A stretch of 30,502 nt of DNA from the NCBI GenBank assembly GCA_038530925.1, contig JBCBCG010000020.1:1-30502 (forward strand), read 5' to 3'. The notes under the pieces are model-generated. The model worked only from the letters and a program-made list of their open reading frames with translations, had not been told where the DNA came from and searched no databases. This stretch comes from JALEGB01 sp038530925 (GTDB lineage: Bacteria > Pseudomonadota > Alphaproteobacteria > Rhodobacterales > Rhodobacteraceae). Positions 7,947 to 15,613 of the stretch are shown here, one piece after another (positions within the stretch are counted from its first letter, which is position 1; each line of letters begins with the position of its first letter). Both the position numbers and the translations under genes were made by a program.

Positions 7947-9326
7947 TCAGTCGGGTTTGGCGTAAGCCGGCGCCGGCAGAGCGACCGGTCCGCGCCCCGG
8001 CGCTCCGCCGCGATCCGCCGTCGCTTTGCGCGCGAGATGCAGGATCGCGCCGATATAGGCGGCGAGGAGGAAGACGTAGATCGCCAGATACGCCGTCAGC
8101 GACACCGCCACCACGGGCGCGGCGTGCGGCGCGACCGCCTCATGCGTCTGCAGCACGCCGGTGACGAGCCAGGGCTGGCGCCCGATCTCGGTGACGTACC
8201 ATCCCGCGACGGTCGCGACCCATCCGGAGAAGGTCATCGCCACCAGCGCCCGCGCGCCCCAAAGGCCGGGCCCACCCTGGCTCCAGATGCGCCAGCCCAC
8301 CGCCCAAGAGACCGCCAGCATCAAAACGCCGACGCCGATCATGATCCGGAACGCGAAGAACACAGGCGTCACCGGCGGGTGCAGCACCTCGCCCTCCGCT
8401 GTGACGAAATCGTTCAGCCCCGGCACGACGCCTTCCGCGCTATGGGTCAGGATGATGCTCGCCAAGCTCGGGATCGCGATCTCGAAATGGTTCTCCCTGC
8501 TCTCGTCATCCGGCCAGCCGAACAGCACCAGCGGCGCATGGCTCTTCGTCTCCCACGCGCCTTCCATCGCCGCGACCTTGGCCGGCTGATGCTCGAAGGT
8601 GTTCAGCCCATGCATGTCGCCGGCGACGATCTGCGCCGGGATCAGCACCGCGCCCAGGATCACGCCGAAGCGCAGCGGCTTCATCACGCCTTCGCGCCGA
8701 TCGCCCCAGAGCCAGCGCAGCGCGCTGATCCCCGCGATCAGGAAGGCGACCGTCAGGCCGGAGGCAAGCAGCATATGCGTCAGGCGGTATGGCATGGACG
8801 GGTTGAAGATGATCGCCAGCCAATCCGTCGGCGTGACCACGCCGTCGATGATCTCAAAGCCCACCGGCGTCTGCATCCAAGAGTTCAAGACCAGGATCCA
8901 GAAGGCCGAGAGCGTCGTGCCCACCGCGACGAACACAGTCGCCAGCGTATGCATCAGCGGCGAGACGCGCTTCTCGCCGAACAGCATGATCCCGAGAAAC
9001 GCGGCTTCGAGGAAGAACGCGGTCAGCACCTCATAGGCCAGCAGCGGCCCGGCCACATCGCCGACGCGCTCCATAAAGCCGGGCCAATTCGTTCCGAACT
9101 GGAACGACATGGTGATCCCGCTCACCACGCCGAGGCCGAAGGAGAGCGCGAAGACCTTCACCCAAAACCGATAGGCCTCCATCCAGGCCTCATCGCCCGT
9201 GCGCGTGAACTTCACGCGGAAATAGAGCAGCACCCAGGCGAGCGCGATGGTGATGGTCGGGAACAGGATGTGGAAGGTGATGTTCGCCGCGAATTGGATG
9301 CGGGCGAGTAAGAGAGCGTCTTCCAT
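7947..9326 (-). CDS. cydA: Cytochrome bd-type (cyanide-insensitive) quinol oxidase subunit I
   Basis: Subunit I, which binds the haems and quinol. At 459 residues it is about 60 shorter than E. coli CydA because the C-terminal part of the quinol loop is missing, the pattern of the CIO (CioA) short-loop class. Haem and proton-path residues are intact: H19, E99, E107, H184 and M329 (in FRIMIG), with quinol-loop K250 and E255 in HQPAKVAAMEGAWE. GDMHGLNTFEHQPAK and GRQPW are typical of CIO-type sequences. The ATG at 9326 has AAAGGA about 10 bases upstream. It follows the GbsR-type regulator by 21 bases and precedes cydB, so the three probably form one transcript. Expected use: respiration at low oxygen or when haem-copper oxidases are inhibited. 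Confidence 0.96.
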   Translation of the reverse strand: MEDALLLARIQFAANITFHILFPTITIALAWVLLYFRVKFTRTGDEAWMEAYRFWVKVFALSFGLGVVSGITMSFQFGTNWPGFMERVGDVAGPLLAYEVLTAFFLEAAFLGIMLFGEKRVSPLMHTLATVFVAVGTTLSAFWILVLNSWMQTPVGFEIIDGVVTPTDWLAIIFNPSMPYRLTHMLLASGLTVAFLIAGISALRWLWGDRREGVMKPLRFGVILGAVLIPAQIVAGDMHGLNTFEHQPAKVAAMEGAWETKSHAPLVLFGWPDDESRENHFEIAIPSLASIILTHSAEGVVPGLNDFVTAEGEVLHPPVTPVFFAFRIMIGVGVLMLAVSWAVGWRIWSQGGPGLWGARALVAMTFSGWVATVAGWYVTEIGRQPWLVTGVLQTHEAVAPHAAPVVAVSLTAYLAIYVFLLAAYIGAILHLARKATADRGGAPGRGPVALPAPAYAKPD

Positions 9327-9347
9327 CTCGTCGATCCTTTCTTGCGT

Positions 9348-9959
9348 TCAGCGCTCGCGGCGCTTGGCCGGTTTGGTCTCAGCGCCGTCCTTCGCATCGG
9401 CGGCGGCGCCGCGTTTGGGAAAGAGCGCGATCTTGTCCTTCATCTCGATCACCTTCTGGATCGCCGCGCCGAGCGCCAGGAGCTGCTTGAGGCGCTCGGT
9501 TTCGACGTCCTTCACCTCGTCGTACCAATCGGTAAGCAGCTCGATGATCTCCGCCGTCTCGCGCATCCGCGCTTGAGCGTGCGCTTCGGATGGATCGGCG
9601 GGCGTCTCCATCGCGAGCTCGCGCAGCATGGTGAGCGTCGGGTCGATCTCCCGCGCTTTGCGCTGTTCGGCGAGCGTTCTGACGATCTCCCAGATATCCT
9701 CGGGCGTCGTGAAATGATCGCGACGATCGTCCGGCAGGTGCCTGAGGCGCACAAGCTTCCAGGATTGCAGCTCCTTCAGCCCCATCGACACATTCGAGCG
9801 CGAGAAGCCGAGCGCCTCGACGATGTCGTCGGCGCAGAGAGGGCGATCCGAGACGAAGAGCAGCGCATAGATCTGTCCGACCGTGCGGCTGACGCCCCAT
9901 CGGGCGCCCATCTCGCCGAAATGCATGACGAAGCGTTCTTGGAGCGGCGGCAAGCGCAT
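9348..9959 (-). CDS. GbsR/MarR-family winged-helix transcriptional regulator
   Basis: A 203-residue DNA-binding protein. Residues ~25-80 form a winged helix: GVSRTVGQIYALLFVSDRPL, then DDIVEALGFSRSNVSMGLKE as the recognition segment, then the wing around LRHLPDDRRDHF. A helical dimerisation region follows (residues ~95-175), then a basic tail rich in Lys/Arg. This is the arrangement of the GbsR branch of the MarR family. The ATG at 9959 has AAGG about 9 bases upstream. It is the first gene of the cydAB transcript, so it probably controls the oxidase and itself; the symmetric AT-rich sequence just upstream is the natural operator candidate. The signal it senses cannot be read from the sequence. 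Confidence 0.88.
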   Translation of the reverse strand: MRLPPLQERFVMHFGEMGARWGVSRTVGQIYALLFVSDRPLCADDIVEALGFSRSNVSMGLKELQSWKLVRLRHLPDDRRDHFTTPEDIWEIVRTLAEQRKAREIDPTLTMLRELAMETPADPSEAHAQARMRETAEIIELLTDWYDEVKDVETERLKQLLALGAAIQKVIEMKDKIALFPKRGAAADAKDGAETKPAKRRER

Positions 9960-9976
9960 CAGCGGACCTTCATGAG

Positions 9977-10027
9977 TTTCAATAATTTCTGAAATTTATA
10001 TAGCGCCAAAATCTGAAGACGCATCAA
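9977..10027 (-). promoter_or_regulatory. Candidate promoter and operator of the regulator-cydAB operon
   Basis: On the minus strand TTGATG (10022-10027) and TATATA (9997-10002) are separated by 19 bases, a usable but long spacing for a sigma-70-type promoter. Just downstream TTTCA (9977-9981) and TGAAA (9990-9994) form an 8-spaced inverted repeat, and another TGAAAC half-site lies at 10042-10047. The region is AT-rich against very GC-rich surroundings. The position between promoter and ribosome binding site suits autorepression by the GbsR-type protein. Confidence 0.35.
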
Positions 10028-10199
10028 AGAAAATGCCTTTATGAAACTTCAACCGGCGACGCACAGGGAGAGGTCTCCTTATCTTATTGTTTTGCATGTG
10101 CTTTAAGGCGTTCTCCAGACTCCGTTTCCCGAGAGCGCGTTTTTCGATACAGCTAACGCGCGAGCAGAGCGCGGCACCGCGCCGCATCGCGCGCCGCGA

Positions 10200-10661
10200 T
10201 TGAGGGAGGCCGAAACGGCTCACGACGTTCAATACATCCGCAACCGGGTCGACCTTGGCAGGATCGCCTTTGTCGACGGCGTCGCCGCGGTCGAGGTGCC
10301 GGTGGAGTTGCTGGCGCATATCCGGTTCAAGAATGCGGATCGCCAGCCAAGCCCGCGGCTCGACGCGGTGGCGCGCTCGATCCGCGATCGCGGCTTCATT
10401 CCCACCGATCCCATCATCGCGCGCATCGGACAAAAGGGACGATGGATCATCGTCGATGGCGGCCATCGTCTGACTGCGGCGAGGGCGGTCAGCGCCGAAT
10501 TCTGGTCAAATCTTTTGCAGAAGAAAGTGCGCACGCTCTACTTCCTCTTGTTCGAGACGGAGCGGAGCTGGTCGAAATGCCGAGACCGCGCCCAACGCGG
10601 CAGAACGGGCGGGAAGGCGAAAGCGAAATCCGCAGGGGCGGCGCCCGTGGGCGAGCGGTGA
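10200..10661 (+). CDS. ParB-like nuclease-domain protein, stand-alone
   Basis: A 153-residue protein with one ParB/sulfiredoxin-like N-terminal domain: VEVPVELLAHIRF, then RLDAVARSIRDRGFIPTDPII, then RWIIVDGGHRLTAAR (residues 82-95), which holds the conserved G-G-H-R of the nucleotide-binding pocket. It continues with FLLFETERSWSK and a basic tail. There is no ParB helix-turn-helix, so it is not a chromosome-partition ParB. I recall similar short proteins in Rhodobacterales, of unknown role. The only in-frame start before the domain is a TTG at 10200, with no ribosome binding site ahead of it (a GGGAGG lies just inside); the frame is closed upstream by TAA at 10104. The start is therefore uncertain. 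It lies 35 bases before the LOG-family gene. Confidence 0.7.
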   Translation: MREAETAHDVQYIRNRVDLGRIAFVDGVAAVEVPVELLAHIRFKNADRQPSPRLDAVARSIRDRGFIPTDPIIARIGQKGRWIIVDGGHRLTAARAVSAEFWSNLLQKKVRTLYFLLFETERSWSKCRDRAQRGRTGGKAKAKSAGAAPVGER

Positions 10662-10696
10662 CCGAGCCGCCGCGGCGCGAGAGATGAGGCGAGCGG

Positions 10697-11278
10697 ATGC
10701 GGCGGCTATGCGTCTTCTGCGGTTCGAGCAAAGGCGTGGATCCGCGCCGACGCGAGACGGCGCGCGCGCTTGGCGCGGCGCTGGCCGAGCGCGGCGTGGG
10801 CCTCGTATATGGCGGTGCGAGCATCGGGTTGATGGGCGCGGTCGCCGATGGCGCGCTCGCGGCGGGCGGCGAGGTGATCGGCGTGCTGCCAAGAGCGCTG
10901 TTCCAGCATGAAGTCGCGCATCAGCGCTTAACGGCGCTCCATGAAACGAACGGCATGCATGAGCGCAAGGCGATGATGGCGGAGCTGTCCGACGGGTTCA
11001 TCGCCTTGCCCGGCGGGCTCGGCACGCTTGAGGAGCTGTTCGAGGTCTGGACCTGGGCGCAGCTTGGCGTTCACGCCAAGCCGATCGGTCTCTTGAATGA
11101 TGGCGATTTCTACAGCCCGCTTTTGAGGTTTCTCGACCATGTGGGCGAGGCCGGCTTTCTGCGCCCCGGTCATCGCGAGCTTCTGCTTGTTGAAAGCGAG
11201 ATCGGTCCGTTGCTCCAGCGCCTCGAGGAGGCCGCGCCGCGCGGCGGCCGGCGCCGGTTGACGCCGGACCAAACCTGA
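10697..11278 (+). CDS. LOG-family cytokinin riboside 5'-monophosphate phosphoribohydrolase (TIGR00730)
   Basis: A 193-residue cytosolic protein of the usual family length. It starts with RRLCVFCGSS and GLVYGGASIGLMGAVADGAL, and carries the two diagnostic motifs: MHERKAMM (residues 87-94) and PGGLGTLEE (105-113), which form the nucleotide-binding and catalytic site. Family members release the base from cytokinin-type or ordinary AMP-like nucleotides. In bacteria that make no plant hormone, a nucleotide-salvage or housekeeping role is likely. The ATG at 10697 has GAGATGAGG upstream. It is probably co-transcribed with the ParB-like gene. A 214-base gap with two copies of gcctgcggcggcg (11349-11361, 11372-11384) separates it from the SurA-like gene. 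Confidence 0.92.
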   Translation: MRRLCVFCGSSKGVDPRRRETARALGAALAERGVGLVYGGASIGLMGAVADGALAAGGEVIGVLPRALFQHEVAHQRLTALHETNGMHERKAMMAELSDGFIALPGGLGTLEELFEVWTWAQLGVHAKPIGLLNDGDFYSPLLRFLDHVGEAGFLRPGHRELLLVESEIGPLLQRLEEAAPRGGRRRLTPDQT

Positions 11279-11492
11279 CGCGCGGGCCGTCCCCTCGAAA
11301 CGTGGCGCCGACGCCGTCAGCCGGTCCCGGCGGCGCGCGCCGACAACCGCCTGCGGCGGCGGCTTCCCACAGCCTGCGGCGGCGCCTCCCTTGAAACCGA
11401 CATGATTTTCAGGAACGCCTCGCGATGATAGGATCAAAGAACCGTTCGGCGCGCCCCGACGCCGACGATGACGACAGTTTGGAGACCCGTCC

Positions 11493-12488
11493 ATGACGAG
11501 ATCCCCCGCCGCGGACCGCTCCGCCCCGTCCTCCGCCCGCGGCGCGCGGCGCGGCGCCTTTCGCGCCGCGCGCCTCGCCGGCTTCGCCTGCGCGCTCATC
11601 GCTGGCGCCATCGCGTCGATCGCCGCGCCGGCGCAAGCGGACACGCCGTTTTCCTGGGTCGCCAAAGTCGATGAAGAAATCATCTCCGGCTACGATCTCG
11701 ATCAACGCGTAAAGCTGCTCCAATTCGAGACGCGCTCCAGCAATGAGGCGGCGCTCCGAACCGAGGCGCGCGACCAGTTGATCGAAGAAGCTCTGAAGCG
11801 CCGCGCCGCGGCGCGCAGCGGCGTGGAGTTGAAGGACGGCGCCGTCGAAGAAGCGCTCAATCGCATCGCTCGAGGCGATTCCGCGTCGTATTTGAACAGC
11901 TTGAAAGGGCGCGGCGTGGAGCGCGCCACCGTCGAGAAGCGCGTGCGCGCCGCGTTGTTGTGGAACGCGCTGCTGCGCCGCGAGCATCTAAGCCGCATCG
12001 AGCCGAGCGAGGCCGAGATCGAAACCGAACTCGCCGCAGTCAAAGCGACGCCCCAAGAAACCGGGCCGGCGGTCTACAGCATCGCGCGCGTCTTCGTTGC
12101 GAATAAAGGCGGCGATCTGCGCCGCACCGCCCAGCGCGCCGAACAGGCGCGGCGCAGCATCAAGAGCTGCCGCAACATCAAAAGCGCTGGTCAAGAATTC
12201 GGCCGCACCGACACGCGCGGGATGACCTCGCAGCAGCTCGCGGGCATGGGCATGCCGGACACAATGGTCAAAGAGCTGGTGAGCCTTTCGCCAGGCGGCG
12301 CGCTCCGCCCGTTGCGCTCGCCGGAGGGATTCCACGTTTTCTTCAATTGCGGCAAGCGCAAGCAAGAAGCGGCGGCGCCGTCGCCTGAAAGCGTGAAATC
12401 GGCTCTCACCAACCGCAAGGCCGAATTCGTCTCGCAAAGCCTGATCGCTGATTTGCGCCGCGACGCGTTGATCGAGTTGGCCAACTGA
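11493..12488 (+). CDS. SurA-like periplasmic peptidyl-prolyl isomerase/chaperone
   Basis: A 331-residue exported protein. A long basic N-terminus leads into a hydrophobic core and an APAQA cleavage site at about residue 49. Residues ~54-170 match the SurA N-terminal chaperone domain (VAKVDEEIISGYDLDQRVKLL at the start). Residues ~188-292 are a single parvulin-like region (YSIARVFVAN, then FGRTDTRGM, then GGALRPLRSPEGFHVFFNCG), degenerate compared with active parvulins. Such proteins help outer-membrane proteins fold. GGAG lies 8 bases before the ATG. It sits directly before rsmA, as in the lptD-surA-pdxA-rsmA cluster of proteobacteria, but lptD and pdxA are not here. The SurA assignment is moderate to good; isomerase activity is doubtful. 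Confidence 0.82.
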   Translation: MTRSPAADRSAPSSARGARRGAFRAARLAGFACALIAGAIASIAAPAQADTPFSWVAKVDEEIISGYDLDQRVKLLQFETRSSNEAALRTEARDQLIEEALKRRAAARSGVELKDGAVEEALNRIARGDSASYLNSLKGRGVERATVEKRVRAALLWNALLRREHLSRIEPSEAEIETELAAVKATPQETGPAVYSIARVFVANKGGDLRRTAQRAEQARRSIKSCRNIKSAGQEFGRTDTRGMTSQQLAGMGMPDTMVKELVSLSPGGALRPLRSPEGFHVFFNCGKRKQEAAAPSPESVKSALTNRKAEFVSQSLIADLRRDALIELAN

Positions 12489-12568
12489 CCGAAGAGGACG
12501 CCGCGCCGGAAGACAATGCGCCGCCGCAGGACGCGCGCGTCAAGCGGGCCGAAGATGGCTTACCGACA

Positions 12569-13417
12569 TTGGGCGAGACGCTCCGCCGGCATGATTTGCG
12601 CCCGCGCAAAGCGCTCGGACAGAACTTCCTCCTCGATCTCAGCCTCACCCGACGGATCGCGCGCGCCGGCGCGGCGCCGCTCGGCGAGGTGGTCGAGATC
12701 GGCCCAGGGCCAGGCGGTCTAACCCGCGCGCTCTTGATGGAGGGCGCCGAGCGTGTGGTGGCGATCGAGAAAGATGAAAGCTGCCTCGCCGCGCTGAGCG
12801 AGATCGCCGCGCATTATCCGGGGCGCCTCCACGTGGTTGAGGGCGACGCGCTCACCGTCGATCCGCGCCCGCATCTGCGAAGCGGCGCGCCGCAGATCAT
12901 CGCCAACCTGCCCTACAATGTCGGCACCGAGTTGGTGGTTCGCTGGTTGAAGGCCGGCCAGCTTTCTGAGGGCCGCGCGGCGCCCGAGGATGGGGCGCCT
13001 TGGTGGCGGCGGATCACGGTGATGCTGCAAAAGGAGGTGGCGGAGCGCGCGGCGGCGGAGGCCGGCGGCAAGACATATGGAAGGCTCGCGGTGCTCTGCG
13101 CCTGGCGCGGCGAAGCGCGGCTGCTGTTCGACGTGGCGCCGCGCGCCTTCACGCCGCCGCCGAAAGTCACATCCAGCGTGCTCTCGATAACGCCGTCTGC
13201 GGCGCCGCGCTTTCCCGCGCCATTAGGGGCGCTTGAGCGCGTGACGGCGGCGGCGTTCTCCCAGCGGCGCAAAATGCTGCGAAGCGCGCTGAAGTCGCTG
13301 GGAGATCCTGCGGCGTTGATCGACGCGGCGGGCCTTGATCCGACGGTTCGGCCTGAAACGCTCCGCCCGGAGGCCTTCGGCCGCTTGGCCGAAGCGCTCG
13401 CGCGCCGAGAGCGCTGA
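12569..13417 (+). CDS. rsmA: 16S rRNA (adenine1518-N6/adenine1519-N6)-dimethyltransferase
   Basis: RsmA (KsgA) dimethylates two adjacent adenines in the 3' hairpin of 16S rRNA late in small-subunit assembly. About 282 residues, the family length. Clear motifs: ALGQNFLLD near the N-terminus, AdoMet-binding VEIGPGPGGLTRALL (residues 42-56), and the catalytic NLPYN (113-117). VTSSVLSITPS and FSQRRKMLRSALKSL mark the C-terminal domain. The start is uncertain: TTG at 12569 gives the expected N-terminus, but the frame is open back to a CTG at 12485 that overlaps the surA stop (CTGA), which would couple the two. No ATG or GTG is available. It converges on the DUF4167 gene. Confidence 0.93.
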   Translation: MGETLRRHDLRPRKALGQNFLLDLSLTRRIARAGAAPLGEVVEIGPGPGGLTRALLMEGAERVVAIEKDESCLAALSEIAAHYPGRLHVVEGDALTVDPRPHLRSGAPQIIANLPYNVGTELVVRWLKAGQLSEGRAAPEDGAPWWRRITVMLQKEVAERAAAEAGGKTYGRLAVLCAWRGEARLLFDVAPRAFTPPPKVTSSVLSITPSAAPRFPAPLGALERVTAAAFSQRRKMLRSALKSLGDPAALIDAAGLDPTVRPETLRPEAFGRLAEALARRER

Positions 13418-13470
13418 GACGCCCGTCATCCGAGACCCTTCAGACCCTGGGCGCGCGAGCGACGCAGCCC

Positions 13471-14187
13471 TTACTGCGCCGCTCTGATCGGCTCGTCATC
13501 TGAACCGGAGGCGCCATCGGGCTCTGAGCCGAGCGCAAGCTCGGGCGCGGCCTGATCGCCGCTCGCCTCAGCCGGCGCGCGCTCTTCGGCGGCCTTCCGG
13601 CGGCGCGGGCGCGGTCGCGGCTCCTCCGCGCCCGGGGCGGAGGCGGCGGTCTCGCCGTCATCCTCGGCCTTCGTGCGGCGCGCCGGGCGCCGTGTCCGCC
13701 GGCGCGGCGCGCTTTCCGCCGCTTCGATCATGCTCGGCCCGGCGCCGTCATCGCCCTCCGGCCCGATGACGGCGAGGCTATCGGATAAAGGCGCGCCGGG
13801 CTCGACCACGTCGGTCTCGGGCTCCGGCCCGTCTCCAGCGCGCTCAACCGCCCGCTCTTCCGGCGCGGCGTCGTCCAAGCGCTCGTCTCGATCCTCGCCG
13901 CCGTCGACGCGGCTCTCGGACCGCTCATCTGAGCGCATCTGCGGCTGCGACGCGGTCAGAATCCGCATGTAATGTTCGGCGTGCTGAAGAAAGCTCTCCG
14001 CCAGAACTCGGTCTCCCGCCGTCGCACGATCGCGCGCAAGCGATTGATACTTGTCGATAATTTGCTGTGGCGTGCCCCGGACTTTGCCTTCAGGCCCGGT
14101 GCTTTCGTAAACCCGGTTGGGCGACGGCCCGCTCGGTTTACGACCATTTTTGTTTCGCGGACGATTGGATTTCGGTGATTGTCTCAT
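13471..14187 (-). CDS. DUF4167 domain protein with long acidic low-complexity tail
   Basis: A 238-residue protein. Residues ~1-80 are the DUF4167 domain: a basic Arg/Lys/Asn-rich start, then RVYESTGPEGKVRGTPQQII and FLQHAEHYMRIL, which is diagnostic of this alphaproteobacterial family. The remaining ~155 residues are low complexity, with acidic segments alternating with Arg-rich clusters (RRRTRRPARRTKAEDD, RPRPRRRKAAEE). The biochemical role is unknown; the basic N-terminus suggests nucleic acid or ribosome contact, and it typically lies next to prfA/prmC, as here. The ATG at 14187 is the first possible start. The tail is longer and more acidic than I would expect and echoes the disordered insertions of other proteins in this window. 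Confidence 0.85.
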   Translation of the reverse strand: MRQSPKSNRPRNKNGRKPSGPSPNRVYESTGPEGKVRGTPQQIIDKYQSLARDRATAGDRVLAESFLQHAEHYMRILTASQPQMRSDERSESRVDGGEDRDERLDDAAPEERAVERAGDGPEPETDVVEPGAPLSDSLAVIGPEGDDGAGPSMIEAAESAPRRRTRRPARRTKAEDDGETAASAPGAEEPRPRPRRRKAAEERAPAEASGDQAAPELALGSEPDGASGSDDEPIRAAQ

Positions 14188-14433
14188 TCTGCTCTACAAT
14201 GAGGCGGGCGCACAGAGCCGGCGATCGGCCGACGCACAGCGGCGCAACAGTCAAACAACAGGGTATTCTTCGGACTATTCAAAGCCTTAGGAACCAACAG
14301 CGGCGCGCAATGCAGCGTACGGCTCGTTCTTTTCCGCTCGCCTGTCGCGACGCCCTCGCGACCCTGCGCGTCAGCGCCGCTCTCGCCGTCGTCCTGTTGA
14401 AGGTAGTAAACGCGAGGACGGTTAAATCCAAGC

Positions 14434-14455
14434 AAAAACGCCGCATCTTGCGTTT
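14434..14455 (-). terminator. Candidate weak intrinsic terminator after prmC
   Basis: Reading the minus strand, AAACGC pairs with GCGTTT across an 8-base loop (14436-14455) and runs into five Ts (14434-14438). It starts about 22 bases after the prmC stop codon. The stem is short, and an alternative CGCA/TGCG pairing lies inside it. The rest of the gap to the DUF4167 gene (14188-14477) shows no other clear structure. Confidence 0.35.
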
Positions 14456-14477
14456 GGGGCGCCCATGATGCGGTTTA

Positions 14478-15365
14478 TCAGCCCGCTGCGTTGCCGACGC
14501 GCCGCGCTTTGACCACCCGCGGCGCGCCGCCGAGATCGGCGATCACCTCAGCCGCCAGGCCCGCGCCCGTGAACACCAACGCGACCTGATCGGCTTGATC
14601 GAAACCGGTTTCGAAAAACGCCGCGCCGGCCGGCGCCAGATGCGCCGCCACCCGCGGCGCGAGCCGGCGATAAACAGCAAGCCCGTCCGGCCCGGGCGTC
14701 AACGCCGCCTTTGGCTCGAAGAGACGCGGCTCCGGCGCGAGCCGCGCCCAATCATCGAGGGCGATGTAAGGGGGGTTGCAGAGGATCGCATCGAAAGCGC
14801 CCTCCACGCCCTCAAGCCAATCGCCGCGCCGCAACTCGAGCCGCGCCCGCAGCGGCGGCGCTGCGCTCTGCTCCAACATCAAAGCGTTTTGCGCCGCCAG
14901 CGCCAACGCCGCCTCGCTCACATCGACGCCAAGCCCCTGCGCCAGCGGCCGCTCCGCGAGGACGGAGAGCAGCAAGCAGCCGGAGCCGACGCCGAGATCC
15001 AGCACGGCGACGGGCCGATCGGATGGCAGCGCCTCCAGCGCCGCCTCCACCACGCTCTCGCTCTCGGGCCGCGGGTCGAGCGCGCGGCCGTCGATGCGAA
15101 AGCGTCGGCTGTAGAAGTCTCGCCAGCCGAGGATGTGGGAGACCGGCTCGCGCGCGCAGCGCCGCCGCAGCATCGCCTCGAACCGCGCCGCGACCGCCTC
15201 CGGCGCCGGATCCTTCAGCGCCGCGCCCAGCGCCGCCGCGCTCAGCCCTGCGGCCTCCCGCAACAGCCACCGCGCGTCGCGCTGCGGATCCGGCGCGCCC
15301 ACCGCCGCCAGGCGCGCGCCCGCCTCGTGCAACAGGCGCTCGAATGAAGCGGCTCGGTCGGGCAA
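14478..15365 (-). CDS. prmC: Peptide chain release factor N5-glutamine methyltransferase
   Basis: PrmC methylates the glutamine of the GGQ motif in release factors RF1 and RF2. Counting from the TTG at 15365 the protein has 295 residues, near the family norm. It has the helical N-terminal domain (ending around EPVSHILGWRDFYSRRF), AdoMet-binding VLDLGVGSGCLLLS (residues 121-134) and the catalytic NPPY (197-200). The open frame runs 88 codons further, to 15629, but that part is Arg-rich, unlike PrmC, and overlaps the divergent gene at 15614. TTG at 15365 has GCGAGG 5 bases upstream and gives the expected N-terminus. Its substrate gene prfA lies upstream on the same strand, separated by one plus-strand gene. 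Confidence 0.92.
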   Translation of the reverse strand: MPDRAASFERLLHEAGARLAAVGAPDPQRDARWLLREAAGLSAAALGAALKDPAPEAVAARFEAMLRRRCAREPVSHILGWRDFYSRRFRIDGRALDPRPESESVVEAALEALPSDRPVAVLDLGVGSGCLLLSVLAERPLAQGLGVDVSEAALALAAQNALMLEQSAAPPLRARLELRRGDWLEGVEGAFDAILCNPPYIALDDWARLAPEPRLFEPKAALTPGPDGLAVYRRLAPRVAAHLAPAGAAFFETGFDQADQVALVFTGAGLAAEVIADLGGAPRVVKARRVGNAAG

Positions 15366-15613
15366 TGCAGCCTCGCAACTTGCGCTAACGCTGTTCGAAA
15401 TCGGATCAAAGGGCGCGCATCCGCATCGCCGCCCGGAAAAGCGCGCCGCGACGCTCCGGATCACGCCCTCCGCCCTTCTGCTCGCGCGTCGGCGCCGTAA
15501 AGTCCAGCGCGATATGAGGCGCGCCGAACCGGGAAGAGGCGCGCCTGTGGCGGGATCCGGCGCAATGGCCAGGAGCCGGCCGCGACAACCTGGCGAAGCG
15601 AGGGGCGGCGCAG

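Noticed and set aside
8037..9311. 424-codon plus-strand open frame
   Set aside because: It mirrors cydA, whose haem ligands and family motifs are intact on the minus strand; the plus-strand product is Arg/His/Asp-rich without homology.
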